From contig NZ_CP099567.1 in the NCBI RefSeq assembly GCF_022530855.2, positions 558,001 through 622,000 on the forward strand: a stretch of DNA of 64,000 nucleotides, written 5' to 3'. This DNA comes from Candidatus Vondammii sp. HM_W22 (lineage in GTDB: Bacteria; Pseudomonadota; Gammaproteobacteria; Chromatiales; Chromatiaceae). Under the pieces are notes generated by a model, which had not been told where the DNA came from, did no database searches, and worked only from the letters and a program-made list of their open reading frames with translations. Shown here in pieces: positions 39,007 through 47,849 of this stretch; position 1 is the first letter of the stretch; each line of letters starts with the position of its first letter. The position numbers were made by a program, and so were the translations under genes.

Positions 39007-39839
39007 AGCTGCCATCCGCAGACCTCATCAAGGCACAGGTGCGCCTAGCGCTGGATGAGGATATAGGATCCGGCGACCGCACAGCAGATCTGATCTCTGA
39101 AGGGGCGCTCTCCCGGGTTGAGGTGGTTTGTCGTGAGCGGGCGCTGCTGTGTGGTACGGTGTGGTTTGATGAGGTTTTCCGGCAGTTGGCACCCGGCGTC
39201 GATATTCTCTGGTTGGCTGCTGATGGAGATTGGGTGGATACAGGTAGAGCCGTCTGTGAGCTTCATGGTGACACTAGGGCACTGTTGAGCGGAGAGCGGA
39301 CATCCCTCAACTATCTGCAAACACTCTCCGGGACTGCCACTCTGGCACACTGTTATGCCGATATTGTCGCCGGTACCGGAGTGCGTATTCTGGACACCCG
39401 AAAGACGCTGCCAGGATTGAGGGTTCAACAAAAGTATGCGGTTCTTTGCGGTGGCTGCGATAATCACCGCATAGGCCTTTATGATGCCATTTTACTCAAA
39501 GAGAATCATATTCGTGCTGCCGGCTCAGTTTCGATTGCTGTTCGGGCCGCGCTGGCATCCGCCTCGGATATTGAAGTTAAAGTGGAGGTCGAAAGCCTGG
39601 CTCAGTTATCCGAGGCGATCAATGCCGGTGCACGGCGTATTTTGTTGGATAACTTTAGTCTGGAACAGCTGCGTGAAGCCGCTGTGTTCGCCGGTGGAAA
39701 AGCTAGGCTGGAAGCGTCCGGCGGGGTGAATATGGATACCATAAGAGCGATAGCTGAGACCGGAGTGGATGATATTTCAGTGGGTGCATTGACCAAGGAT
39801 GTTACTGCCATTGATTTTTCAATGTTGTTTATTGACTAA
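39003..39839 (+). CDS. nadC: Nicotinate-nucleotide pyrophosphorylase (carboxylating)
   Basis: Quinolinate phosphoribosyltransferase of NAD synthesis. It has 278 residues and starts at TTG 39003, overlapping the FKBP stop. Key motifs: [14 protein letters not shown] near 18, [16 protein letters not shown] near 98, [11 protein letters not shown] near 130, [17 protein letters not shown] near 155, KVEVESLAQ near 195, LEASGGVN near 240 and [13 protein letters not shown] near 258. Within the quinolinate loop the sequence is CGGCDNHR where CGGGxNHR is usual, a small change next to the active site. Otherwise normal. Confidence 0.95.
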   Translation: MKLPSADLIKAQVRLALDEDIGSGDRTADLISEGALSRVEVVCRERALLCGTVWFDEVFRQLAPGVDILWLAADGDWVDTGRAVCELHGDTRALLSGERTSLNYLQTLSGTATLAHCYADIVAGTGVRILDTRKTLPGLRVQQKYAVLCGGCDNHRIGLYDAILLKENHIRAAGSVSIAVRAALASASDIEVKVEVESLAQLSEAINAGARRILLDNFSLEQLREAAVFAGGKARLEASGGVNMDTIRAIAETGVDDISVGALTKDVTAIDFSMLFID

Positions 39840-39904
39840 CTGTTTCTAAAACCCAGGCCTTTATATTAACCCGGCGGACATTTACATATTGATATAATGC
39901 TTAT

Positions 39905-40206
39905 ATGAAAATAGATGCACGCAAGCTCAGAATCGAGCAACAAGAACTCCTGAGACAACAAGCTGTTCAGCTCCGCCTGCAAGGAAAGAGCTTTAAGTAA
40001 ATAGGCGGCTTATCGAATGTTTATCCAAATACGGCTGGACAGCGGTATAAGTACTAACCGTGTTGGTGGTAAAGAAGCTCTGGCCATCGCGAAGCGAGGA
40101 TCAAAAAATGCACACCGTTGCCTGATTGAAGCTCAGGAGTAAAAAATCATTGAAGCGATCCGGGATCATGTGCCGGATCAATACAAACTCGGCTCTGGAG
40201 ACAGAC
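39905..40206 (+). pseudogene. IS630-family transposase N-terminal remnant
   Basis: MKIDARKLRIEQQELLRQQA, then VQLRLQGKSFK and a stop at 39998, followed in the same frame by IGGLSNVYPNTAGQRYK. This is the HTH opening of an IS630-type transposase with several stops and shifts. The sequence ends where the IS256 copy B begins, so that insertion cut it. Confidence 0.75.
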
Positions 40207-40832
40207 CTGAATTCTGTGTAACTGCCTGTCATTAAACCCAAACAAGGGTGAGGATAGGCAGACGATCGACAAGAAAGAGCTCCAGGCGATAGCCCAGGCG
40301 GCCGCTAATCACATCAAAACTGAAGAAGATCTCAACGAGTTTCGGCAAATGCTGCTAAAAATCACGGTCGATGCAGCACTCAACGTTGAACCGGCAGATC
40401 ATCCTGGCTTTGCCAAACATGAACAACCCGAAGCGAGTAATAGCCGCAACGGCACGACCAGAAAGACCTTGCAAACGGAAGATGGCCAGTTTGAACTGGA
40501 TACTCCACGAGAAAGAGCGGGCAGCTTTAAACCCCGACTGGTTAAAAAGCACCAGCGTCGATTTACCTCAATGGATGACAAGATCCTCTTCTTGTATGCT
40601 CAGGGTATGACGACCCGCGAAATCGTCACGACATTCAAGGAAATGTACGGAGCCGATGTCTCCGCCACACTCATATCCAAAGTTACTGATGCGGTTATCG
40701 AGCAGGTTGACGAATGGCAATCTCGCCCCCTGGATGCGATTTATCCCATTGTTTATCTGGACTGCATTGTCGTTAAAATCCGGCAAGACAAGAAAGTGAT
40801 CAATAAAGCGATTTATCTCGCTCTGAGCGTCA
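40207..40832 (+). mobile_element. IS256-family insertion sequence, copy B, left 626 bp only
   Basis: Begins with the same end as copy A (TTCTGTGTAACTGCCTG at 40212-40228) and stays nearly identical to it, including the stretch deleted from copy A. Identity ends abruptly after GCTCTGAGCGT (copy A reads GCTCTGGGCGT), where sequence of a different kind starts. The right half is not found anywhere in the window. The junction is taken as the left end of the prophage. Confidence 0.8.
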
Positions 40833-40837
40833 TGTGA
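40271..40837 (+). pseudogene. IS256-family transposase, copy B, C-terminus cut off
   Basis: Reads as one frame from the family N-terminus (IDKKELQAIAQAAANHIKTE), through NGTTRKTLQTEDGQFELDTP, LVKKHQRRFTSMDDKILFLY and AQGMTTREIV, to the first catalytic region (IYPIVYLDCIVVKIRQDKK). It ends in LALSVM-stop at 40837, the last residue coming from prophage sequence. The first in-frame ATG is 40349; the earlier part lacks a start codon in both copies. The second catalytic Asp and Glu are missing. Confidence 0.85.
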
Positions 40838-40870
40838 AGAGACATTTAATTAGCGAAACATAGGGTGGTG

Positions 40871-40944
40871 GGCAATACCGAGCAATACCGAGCAATACCG
40901 AGCAATACCGAGCAATAGTGAGCAATAGTGAGCAATAGTGAGCA
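40871..40944 (+). repeat. Tandem 10-base repeats near the prophage left end
   Basis: Four units of (G/A)GCAATACCG (40871-40910) followed by three of AGCAATAGTG (40911-40940), then a partial AGCA. The period equals one turn of DNA. They lie about 40 bases inside the left end. Further possible transposase sites with a TAGCGA or GCGATTA core appear at about 40850, 41048 and 41118. Confidence 0.8.
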
Positions 40945-41133
40945 GGGAATCAATGGCTTGGAGAAGTTATGGCGACGATTTCACAGATTCAAGCGAAAAT
41001 CGGCACGACACACGAAAGTCGCCGAAAAATTGTCAACGACAGATGAAATGCGATTAGTGCGGCACCGACATAATGACGCTGTAAAGCGACTTTAAACGGC
41101 GTTCACCAAGCTGTTTTAGCGAGGTTACACGCT

Positions 41134-41863
41134 TTACATCCGGCGGCCGGTCCAGACGACGCGGCCGATGATCGCCAGGTCTTCACCTGGTGTTTCCAGG
41201 GAGATGTTAAACGGCTCGTAGGCCCGGTTGTCGCTAGTGACCTTCACCTGACGACCGGGGAGGCGCTTGACCAAGAGGCTGCCATCGATCCGCAGTACGT
41301 AGATCCCATCCCGAGGCACCTCCTGGGCGTTGCGGCGGTCCACCAGGATCACGTCCTTAGAGCAGAGGGTGGGCTCCATCGATTCACCATCCACATAGAT
41401 CAGATAGAAATCGTCCGGGTTGGCATTTAGCTCTTGCCGCACCCACCGGCGCTTGAAGGCCAGTAAATCAATGATCCGTTCCTCTTCCACCACCGCACCG
41501 TGGCCCGCCGCCGCTCGCACATCGTAGAGCGGGATCAGGGCGTACTCCGTGTCTGGCTCCCGGATTTCACACGCCCTTTCCTGGAAAGCCAGGTTTGGCT
41601 CGACTGGAACCAGGGTCTTCGCGCGCGCGGGCCTCCTCGGTTTTGCTAGACGCCAAGCGCAGGCGCAGCAACTTATTGAAGTCCGCGCCAGTACGATCAG
41701 CGAAGACAGCAAGAAAATCAATTTCGGGCAGGCGTTCTCCTCGCTCATATAATGCAAGCGTGTTCGGATGAACGCCGATAATGGCTGAAAAATCTGGCCT
41801 CGATCGCTTCTTACGGACACGTTCGAGTTCTTTCCCTATGGTATTTTCAGGTTCCGTAGTCAT
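41134..41863 (-). pseudogene. Phage repressor, HTH-XRE plus S24 peptidase, frameshifted
   Basis: N-terminal part (41863-41630): an XRE-type HTH with GKELERVRKKRSRPDFSAII and VHPNTLALYERGERLPEID. C-terminal part (to 41134): a LexA/CI-type self-cleaving domain with AAAGHGAVVEEE around the probable cleavage site, YVDGESMEPTL with the catalytic Ser, and DGSLLVKRLPG with the catalytic Lys. The two frames meet in a CG dinucleotide run near 41620-41635. The joined protein has about 240 residues, normal for a CI-like repressor. It is divergent from ner, as expected for the lysis-lysogeny switch. If the shift is real, immunity would be lost. Confidence 0.85.
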
Positions 41864-42022
41864 ATTAAGTTTTCAATACGGAACATTATCTGAAGATCCG
41901 AAGTATTATCTCATTGTTTTATAAGTTATTTACAAGTCAATCTAATCAAAGAAACATAATCGACTGCGGAATACACTCGATCGTAGTTGACAGCAGACTC
42001 TAACGTGTTTAGTGCATGAAGT
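41864..42022. promoter_or_regulatory. Repressor/ner divergent control region
   Basis: 159 bp, AT-rich. Two copies of ATTATCT (41885-41891 and 41905-41911), each preceded by a CGGAA/CCGAA-like block, stand exactly 20 bases apart, two helical turns; a third GCGGAATAC lies near 41966. TTGACA at 41987-41992 is a candidate -35 for the rightward early promoter (weak -10 about 17 bases on). Confidence 0.5.
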
Positions 42023-42340
42023 ATGAGCAATCACATACAGTCAAAAAAAGCCAGACATAAAGACTGGCATCGTGCCGATATCAAGGCTGCCCTGGAGAAG
42101 GCCGGCTGGTCGTTACGTCGGCTTGCCATTCACCATGGTTATCCCCCTAGCATGGCGATCCATGCCCTAGTGAAACCATATCCAAACGGTGAGCGATTGA
42201 TCGCTGACGCCATCGGCATGGACCCCTGGAAAATCTGGCCCAGCCGCTATGACGAGAATCACTGCCACATCCGGAAACGGGGCACCTTTCCTGTCCGTCG
42301 ACCCGCAAATTGGGCGAAGCCGGAGCGGACCTTCCAGTAA
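42023..42340 (+). CDS. ner: Ner-like DNA-binding regulator
   Basis: 105 residues. KDWHRADIKAALEKAGWSLR then LAIHHGYPPSMAIHALVKPY and GERLIADAIGMDPWKIWPSR follow the Mu Ner/Nlp (SfsB) pattern almost position for position. Ner turns down early and repressor transcription. The C-terminal extension after WPSRY (about 30 residues, basic) is longer than in Mu. First gene of the rightward early operon. Confidence 0.92.
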   Translation: MSNHIQSKKARHKDWHRADIKAALEKAGWSLRRLAIHHGYPPSMAIHALVKPYPNGERLIADAIGMDPWKIWPSRYDENHCHIRKRGTFPVRRPANWAKPERTFQ

Positions 42341-42398
42341 GAAGTCTAGCACCTCTGCTGATTCCGGCAATGTAAACCTGAAGGGAGAGTAATAGACG

Positions 42399-42839
42399 AT
42401 GCCCAGGCGTATCCGTGACCCCTTGACCATGGACCTGTTCAATATCCCCCGAGCACAGGCACCAACCCCCGGCAATCTGGACCTTGATATAGCGCTAAGG
42501 TGTGCCCTTTCCGAGGCACTGAAACACTGCGAGCAGGACCGCTACCGGGTGGCTGCTGATATGAGTCGGCTCACTGGTCACGATATCAGCAAGTATATGC
42601 TCGACGCCTACACTGCCGATAGTCGCTCTGATCACAATTTTCCCTTCCGTTACGCCAGCGCATTCGAGTCTGTTACCGGCTCTTTCTGCCTGACGAATCT
42701 GCTTGCGAAGGCACGGGGCTGCGAAGTCCTGGTGGGGGACGACGCGCTGCTGGCGGAGCTGGGCCGGGTGGAGCAGATGGAAGCTGAATTAAAGCATCAA
42801 AAAGCGGCCTTAAAACGCTATTTAGAGGCACGTAAATGA
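42399..42839 (+). CDS. Phage early protein of unknown function
   Basis: 146 residues, starting at ATG 42399 with AAGGGAGAG well placed upstream. The middle (VAADMSRLTGHDISKYMLDA) looks like an HTH of the kind found in proteins that sit between ner and the transposase in B3/D3112-type phages. The C-terminus is a short coiled-coil (VEQMEAELKHQKAALKRYLE). I do not recognise a named family. It overlaps the next small gene by 4 bases. Confidence 0.65.
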   Translation: MPRRIRDPLTMDLFNIPRAQAPTPGNLDLDIALRCALSEALKHCEQDRYRVAADMSRLTGHDISKYMLDAYTADSRSDHNFPFRYASAFESVTGSFCLTNLLAKARGCEVLVGDDALLAELGRVEQMEAELKHQKAALKRYLEARK

Positions 42840-43015
42840 AAGCGGAGAAGCAGTGGCAAGAAGGCACAAGCCTCAAGTTCAACTTTTGCACTGATGAGAT
42901 AGAGACTTTCCTGGATAACTTAGAAACGATAATCGCGCTGGATCATAAGGATGAGCTTGAGGCACTGGCATCTGAGGTATTCATCTACCGGGTTACCGAT
43001 GGAGCGCCGGTATGA
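42836..43015 (+). CDS. Small phage protein, 59 residues
   Basis: MKAEKQWQEGTSLKFNFCTD through to a stop at 43013-43015. Acidic, no TM helix. The ATGA overlaps with both neighbours (42836-42839 and 43012-43015) are the main support that it is translated. Function unknown. Confidence 0.6.
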   Translation: MKAEKQWQEGTSLKFNFCTDEIETFLDNLETIIALDHKDELEALASEVFIYRVTDGAPV

Positions 43016-44859
43016 GCGAGGAACGCCTCTATAGCCATCAGCAGATCGCCGAGGCGATGGGCAAAACTAGGCAGGCGATTCAATACCGCGCATCAAACGG
43101 CATGAAGGGTAACAAAAAGCGCCAGCCCGAAGCCTCTTGGCCCATCGCTAAGCGAGAGAAAGTACAGGGTGGCTGGGCAATATTCCATCGTTACGACAAT
43201 CTCCCAACCGACATTCAGAAGGCCATAGACGCCCGGGAGGAAGCCAGACGTGCCGTCGCCGCCGTTGCCCGTGTCAACGAAATGGCCCGTGAGGAAGATG
43301 CCCGTTATGCCCGTGAGATGGCCGAGGCAGGCAAGAGCCTGGGAGAGATGGAACAGGAGAAGGCAGATGCGAAGCGTGCCAAACGGATAAGACGTATAGA
43401 GGAAGGCCGCAGGAAATTCGGCCAACTGCCAAAGGATGATCCCAAGCGCAAGCGCGCCAAGGCCCTGGAGTGGGTGCTGCACTCGGTAGGCGAATATCGC
43501 CGCACTCACAGGCTGGGCGGCAAACAGGCCCGTATCGAATACTGTGCCAAGATAGCCAGCGGTGAGATCGTGTTGCCGGAGTGGGTTGAGCCGCATATGC
43601 CGAAGCGAGAAAACCAGCGCCACCTGGTAGAGCCGACCCTGCGCAGATGGGTCTACACCTATAAAGAAGATGGCATCTGGGGGCTGACCCCAGGCTGGGG
43701 CAAGAGCCTCGGCAACTCCAGGATCAACAACAACTCCGGCCTGTTTCGCCTGGTGCTTGGCGCACTGATCAAATATCCACAGATCACTCCCCGTACGGTT
43801 AAAGAGTTCCTGACGGCCGAGCACCCGGAGCTGAATATCTGCTCACAGAAGGCCATTGAGCGATTTTTCAAGCACTGGAAGGATGAAAATTCACAGATCT
43901 GGACCTATATCAGCCACCCGGACAAGTGGAAAAACATCTACATGGCGGGCGTCGGCTCAGTGTTCGAGCAGATCGCCCGGCCTAACCAGCTGTGGGAGCT
44001 GGATTCCACGCCCGATGACTGGCTGCTGACCGATGGCCGTCACTCGGTGGTGGGTTGTATCGATATGCACACCCGCCGGGTGAAGTTGTTCGTGAGCAAG
44101 AGCAGCACGGCGGCCGCTGTGAAGCAGGTACTAAGGCGCAGCATGTTGGACTGGGGTGTTCCGGAGGCGGTTCGCACCGACAACGGCAAGGATTACGTTT
44201 CCGATGAAGTTGATAGCCTGCTGTGTGATCTCGAGATATGCATCCCCTTCGCATCGGAGGATAAGGGCACCATCGAGCGCTTTTTCCGCACCATGAGCCA
44301 CGGTGTGCTCAATCTGCTGGAAGGATTCATCGGACACAACGTGGCCGAGCGTAAAGAGATCGAGTCCCGCAAAAGTTTCGCTGAGCGCATCATGAAAAAG
44401 GCTGCCGTGGTCGAGGTGCAGATGTCGTCCTCTGAACTGCAGCAGAAACTCGATGAGTGGGTCGAGCATTACTATGAGCAGAGCCCACATGGCGGGCTGA
44501 GCAACCAGAGCCCATGGGACGTGTGGCGCGCCTGGAACAAGCCATTGCGCAAGATCACAGACGAACACGCGCTGGATGAGCTGATGACAGAGATCGGCGG
44601 CATCCGCGTCATCGGCAAGAAGGGCATCCGCTACGACAACCGGCATTTTTTCGATCAGGATGGTTTGATATTCCACCACGTCGGGCGCCAGGTGATGCTG
44701 CGGCTGGACGAACAGGACATGGGCCACCTGGCGGTCTACCTGGACGGGGCCTTTCTCTGCTGGGTCGAAGACCCGGACACCACCGGAATTAGTCGGCGTG
44801 AGTGCGCCAAGGCGATCAAGCACAGCCAGAAAGAAGTTCATGGGCGAACAGGCTGCTGA
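43012..44859 (+). CDS. MuA-like DDE transposase; C-terminus in next frame
   Basis: 615 residues. The N-terminal winged-helix end-binding domain is YSHQQIAEAMGKTRQAIQYR near 6-26, and a basic coiled region spans about 75-150. The rve-type catalytic core has Asp in LWELDSTPDD near 330, Asp in VRTDNGKDY near 389 and Glu in KGTIERFFR near 422. A beta-barrel follows (about 520-590). The frame ends in HSQKEVHGRTGC, but the +1 frame continues the expected sequence (HSQK followed by KFMGEQAAELKQYTKE). The family normally extends to about 660-770 residues, so one extra base near 44832 probably truncates the protein. Confidence 0.93.
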   Translation: MSEERLYSHQQIAEAMGKTRQAIQYRASNGMKGNKKRQPEASWPIAKREKVQGGWAIFHRYDNLPTDIQKAIDAREEARRAVAAVARVNEMAREEDARYAREMAEAGKSLGEMEQEKADAKRAKRIRRIEEGRRKFGQLPKDDPKRKRAKALEWVLHSVGEYRRTHRLGGKQARIEYCAKIASGEIVLPEWVEPHMPKRENQRHLVEPTLRRWVYTYKEDGIWGLTPGWGKSLGNSRINNNSGLFRLVLGALIKYPQITPRTVKEFLTAEHPELNICSQKAIERFFKHWKDENSQIWTYISHPDKWKNIYMAGVGSVFEQIARPNQLWELDSTPDDWLLTDGRHSVVGCIDMHTRRVKLFVSKSSTAAAVKQVLRRSMLDWGVPEAVRTDNGKDYVSDEVDSLLCDLEICIPFASEDKGTIERFFRTMSHGVLNLLEGFIGHNVAERKEIESRKSFAERIMKKAAVVEVQMSSSELQQKLDEWVEHYYEQSPHGGLSNQSPWDVWRAWNKPLRKITDEHALDELMTEIGGIRVIGKKGIRYDNRHFFDQDGLIFHHVGRQVMLRLDEQDMGHLAVYLDGAFLCWVEDPDTTGISRRECAKAIKHSQKEVHGRTGC

Positions 44860-45322
44860 ACTCAAGCAGTACACCAAAGAGGTCAAAAAGAACCCGGCCC
44901 AAGCCATTGTGGACTACCGCAAGTCGCAATCAGAAAACGTGGTGGACCTGCCGAAGCGCACCGAAGAGTACAGCACCCCGGCCCTGGAGGCGACGGGTGA
45001 GGCGGCGCGCACCCGGCTTGACGAAGGCAGTCTGGCCGATACGGCCACCGGCGAGATCATCGCGCAACCCACCACGGCAGAGGTGGTGGACTACGACGCC
45101 TTCCGCACAGATTTTGAGAAGAACAACAAGCAGGTATTGGCCGAAGAGGATGGTCGCCGCATTCACGCGCATTGGTTGCGCGTGGAAGCCGACATCGAGT
45201 CTCACGAGCCTGTCAGCCTGGAGCTTCGTCGCGGTCTGGAAATCTATCGACAGAGCGGACAGTACCGCTCACGGCAAGAGCTATTCGACGCCTTTGGTCT
45301 GACCGCCGATGATTTTGTTTGA
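44840..45322 (+). CDS. Probable C-terminal domain of the MuA-like transposase (separate frame)
   Basis: From ATG 44840: MGEQAAELKQYTKEVKKNPA and about 140 further, mostly charged residues, with a C-terminal helical part (VSLELRRGLEIYRQSG, RSRQELFDAFGLTADDF). It lies in the +1 frame to the transposase and overlaps its end. The Mu transposase C-terminal domain contacts MuB and ClpX and would correspond to this part. It is either a frameshifted tail (favoured, since the joint reads naturally) or a separate small gene; its ribosome site is weak. Confidence 0.65.
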   Translation: MGEQAAELKQYTKEVKKNPAQAIVDYRKSQSENVVDLPKRTEEYSTPALEATGEAARTRLDEGSLADTATGEIIAQPTTAEVVDYDAFRTDFEKNNKQVLAEEDGRRIHAHWLRVEADIESHEPVSLELRRGLEIYRQSGQYRSRQELFDAFGLTADDFV

Positions 45323-45440
45323 GCCGCTACCGCCATCCATGGCTCATGCGACATAAGTCCATCCGTGGACAAAAGAGACGCCCGGGTGCAACGGGGCGTG
45401 AGAGCAACGTCAAAACGACATCGACATTGGAGTAAATATT

Positions 45441-46232
45441 ATGCGTTATCGCATTCTACCCGTCAAAAACATTTCCCGAATCAAGGACGCTGGTGATGCC
45501 TTGATCAGTCGCAGCATGGGAATGCCCGGTATGGGTTTGATTTGGGGGCCTACCGGATACGGCAAAACCACTGCGGCCACCTGGTTCATTAACCAGTGCC
45601 ACGGTGTGTATATTCGAGCTATACGGCTCTGGTCTCCTCGCTCCATGCTGGACGCCATGATGCGGGAACTGGATTTGTATGGAAAAGGCATGAACAACGG
45701 GCAAAGGGTCGAGGCCATTATCCAGGGGCTGGCAGAAACGGGTCGCCCACTATTTATCGATGAGGCGGACTACGTGATTGATAGCCAGCGTCTGGTCGAT
45801 ACCCTGCGCGATATTCACGACCTTTCCAGTGTGCCGGTCATTCTGATCAGTATGCAGGGTATCTGCAAGAAGCTCAATCGCAGGGGCATGGAGCAATTCA
45901 CCGGGCGTATTGCACAGTGGGTGGAGTTCAGCGGGGCAGACATGGAAGATACGCAGCTGCTGGCGGATGGACTGTGTGAGGTGAAGGTGGCGGAGGACCT
46001 GCTCGAACATCTGCATCGTATAGCCAGCCCAAAGAACAAACAGAATGAAGTCCTTGGCAGTGCGGAGATTCGTCGCGTGTTGGTTGGGCTGGAGCAGATT
46101 GAGCAGTTCGCCCGATCCCGTGGATTGGACACCATCAGCGAAGCCCAGTGGACGCGGGGAGATGACTTCTTCAAGGGTCAGGCGGCCAGGCCGGTGCCTG
46201 CCGGCAAAGTGGCCAGTATCCGGAGCGTTTGA
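45441..46232 (+). CDS. MuB-like AAA+ ATPase, transposition target protein
   Basis: 263 residues. Walker A GPTGYGKTT near 36, Walker B PLFIDEADYV near 102, sensor motif VILISMQGI near 134 and an Arg-rich stretch afterwards fit the MuB/TniB AAA+ group. It binds DNA non-specifically with ATP, chooses the target and activates the transposase. It is shorter than Mu MuB (312), lacking much of the N-terminal HTH. 118 bases separate it from the transposase tail. Confidence 0.9.
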   Translation: MRYRILPVKNISRIKDAGDALISRSMGMPGMGLIWGPTGYGKTTAATWFINQCHGVYIRAIRLWSPRSMLDAMMRELDLYGKGMNNGQRVEAIIQGLAETGRPLFIDEADYVIDSQRLVDTLRDIHDLSSVPVILISMQGICKKLNRRGMEQFTGRIAQWVEFSGADMEDTQLLADGLCEVKVAEDLLEHLHRIASPKNKQNEVLGSAEIRRVLVGLEQIEQFARSRGLDTISEAQWTRGDDFFKGQAARPVPAGKVASIRSV

Positions 46233-46570
46233 TGGCCAGACTTCGCGGGTCCAGGTCACGCGTGTCGAACCGACAACCCTGCGCCCGAGACAGGGCCTGG
46301 CAGAGCATGCGGATTCTTGTCCGTTTTACGCTGCCTGACCTGATGGCCACGGCCGATATCGGACAATACAACGCCCGTAAATATGTGACTGGTCTGCGAT
46401 GCTCGAAGTATCTCGCCATCGCCAAAGCAAGAGATGAAGGACGGAAGGGAGGCCATGAGGTTTATCGGTTAGTCCGCAATACCGGGCCAAAAGCGCCCCG
46501 GCTGCAGACGGATGGCCGTACCTATGATCCCAATGAACACAAAGTATATGACGGAGGACTCACACAGTGA
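46232..46570 (+). CDS. Phage early protein with winged-helix-like region
   Basis: 112 residues from ATG 46232, which overlaps the MuB stop by one base. The centre (FTLPDLMATADIGQYNARKYVTGL, with a short basic wing) looks like a winged helix of the sort found after MuB in Mu-like prophages; the N-terminus is strongly basic. Overlaps the next gene by 4 bases. Function not known. Confidence 0.6.
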   Translation: MARLRGSRSRVSNRQPCARDRAWQSMRILVRFTLPDLMATADIGQYNARKYVTGLRCSKYLAIAKARDEGRKGGHEVYRLVRNTGPKAPRLQTDGRTYDPNEHKVYDGGLTQ

Positions 46571-46884
46571 GTAATTGGATTAACGTACTGCGGACAGAGT
46601 GTGAAAGCACATCACAAAGCAAGGCCGCTGCACTCATAGGCTACTCAACAGCGGTAGTCAATCAGGTGTTTAAAGGCACATACAACGGCGACTTAATCAG
46701 TGTTGAAGAGGTGGTAAGAGGGGCTTTAATGGGGGCAACGGTTGAATGTCCTGCGATTGGAACCATCCCACGTAATCGCTGCATCGAACATCAGCGCCGC
46801 AGCAACAACTTTGCATCCACAAATCCGTTGCGGGTGCAGCTGCATAAGACCTGCCCTACCTGTGAAAACCGGAGGAACCGATGA
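46567..46884 (+). CDS. Phage HTH regulator with C-terminal Cys motif
   Basis: 105 residues. ESTSQSKAAALIGYSTAVVN followed by FKGTYNGDL is an HTH. The C-terminal half has ECPAIGTIPRNRCIEHQ and a final CPTC, a four-Cys pattern common to this Mu-like early protein. Overlapping starts and stops on both sides place it firmly in the early operon. Confidence 0.65.
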   Translation: MSNWINVLRTECESTSQSKAAALIGYSTAVVNQVFKGTYNGDLISVEEVVRGALMGATVECPAIGTIPRNRCIEHQRRSNNFASTNPLRVQLHKTCPTCENRRNR

Positions 46885-47138
46885 ACAGACCAACCTGTAA
46901 TGGCCGCTTGGTCGCACAGATGGAAGATGCTTTACGGTGCATAACCAAGTTGGCACAGCGAGGACTGGCGATTGCAAGAGTCGAACTCGGCACACTGCCG
47001 CGACCGCGCATCATCATCGATGCGCCTTACCTTGAGCCAGGTGGTCTCAAAGGCGGCATGCTGCGGATAAACCCGGAAAAGATCACCTATGCCACCGACT
47101 ATGAACACTGTCAGGTTGAGTGGGAGGTGTCGGCATGA
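46881..47138 (+). CDS. Hypothetical phage early protein
   Basis: 85 residues, MNRPTCNGRLVAQMEDALRC at the start. A beta-rich middle (RPRIIIDAPYLEPGGLKGGM) is seen. No family recognised. Supported by 4-base overlaps with genes on both sides. Confidence 0.6.
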   Translation: MNRPTCNGRLVAQMEDALRCITKLAQRGLAIARVELGTLPRPRIIIDAPYLEPGGLKGGMLRINPEKITYATDYEHCQVEWEVSA

Positions 47139-47779
47139 GCACGGGAAGCGATGACATTACGATCACATCGATACAACAGACACAGGAGGAGAGACCCATG
47201 CAGACAACTGAACAGATCCCCGATGGCTACATGCGCAACGCCGTCGGCCACCTGGTGCCGGAAGGCCAGGTGCGCGAGCAGGACAAACTGCGCGATGATC
47301 TGGTGCTCTGTCTGGCCGCCCGTGCCCACGAGCTGAACGCAGAACTGGCGAAATTCAAAGAGCAGGCCCTGAATGATATCGAGGACCTGATCCAGATCGC
47401 CGCCGAGCGTTACGACACCCGAATAGGTGGACGCAGGGGCAACGTCCAGCTCGCCAGCTACGACGGGCGCTACAAGGTACAGCGTCGGATTGCCTTCACT
47501 GAAGAGCTGGAGGCGGCCAAGATGCTGATCAACGGATGCATCACCCGCTGGAGCGAGGGCGCCAACAACAACATTCGCGCCCTGATCGATCGGGCGTTCC
47601 GCACCGACACCCAGGGGCAGATCAAGAGCGCTGCCGTGCTGGAGCTGCTGCGGCTGGAGATCGACGATGCAGAATGGCAGCGCGCGATGGACGCCCTGCG
47701 GGACAGCATCCAGACCGTGGGGACCGCTATCCACGTGCGGGTGTACGAGCCATCGGCGACAGCGGCCAGTACCGGGTGA
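47135..47779 (+). CDS. DUF3164 family phage protein
   Basis: 214 residues from ATG 47135 (overlapping the previous stop). PDGYMRNAVGHLVPEGQVRE, then KEQALNDIEDLIQIAAERYD, GNVQLASYDGRYKVQRRIAF and WSEGANNNIRALIDRAF are the marks of DUF3164, a universal early protein of Mu-like phages (often labelled sulfate transporter without basis). Role unknown. The frame is intact. Confidence 0.82.
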   Translation: MSTGSDDITITSIQQTQEERPMQTTEQIPDGYMRNAVGHLVPEGQVREQDKLRDDLVLCLAARAHELNAELAKFKEQALNDIEDLIQIAAERYDTRIGGRRGNVQLASYDGRYKVQRRIAFTEELEAAKMLINGCITRWSEGANNNIRALIDRAFRTDTQGQIKSAAVLELLRLEIDDAEWQRAMDALRDSIQTVGTAIHVRVYEPSATAASTG

Positions 47780-47849
47780 TCCCGCTCGATCTGGCGGCGG
47801 TGTAGTGGCCGAGTCTTCACTGATCGACGAGCTATAAAGGGATCAACTG

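Noticed and set aside
43093-43824. Long minus-strand frame opposite the MuA-like transposase
   Set aside because: It is the antisense of a clearly conserved transposase and has no features of its own.
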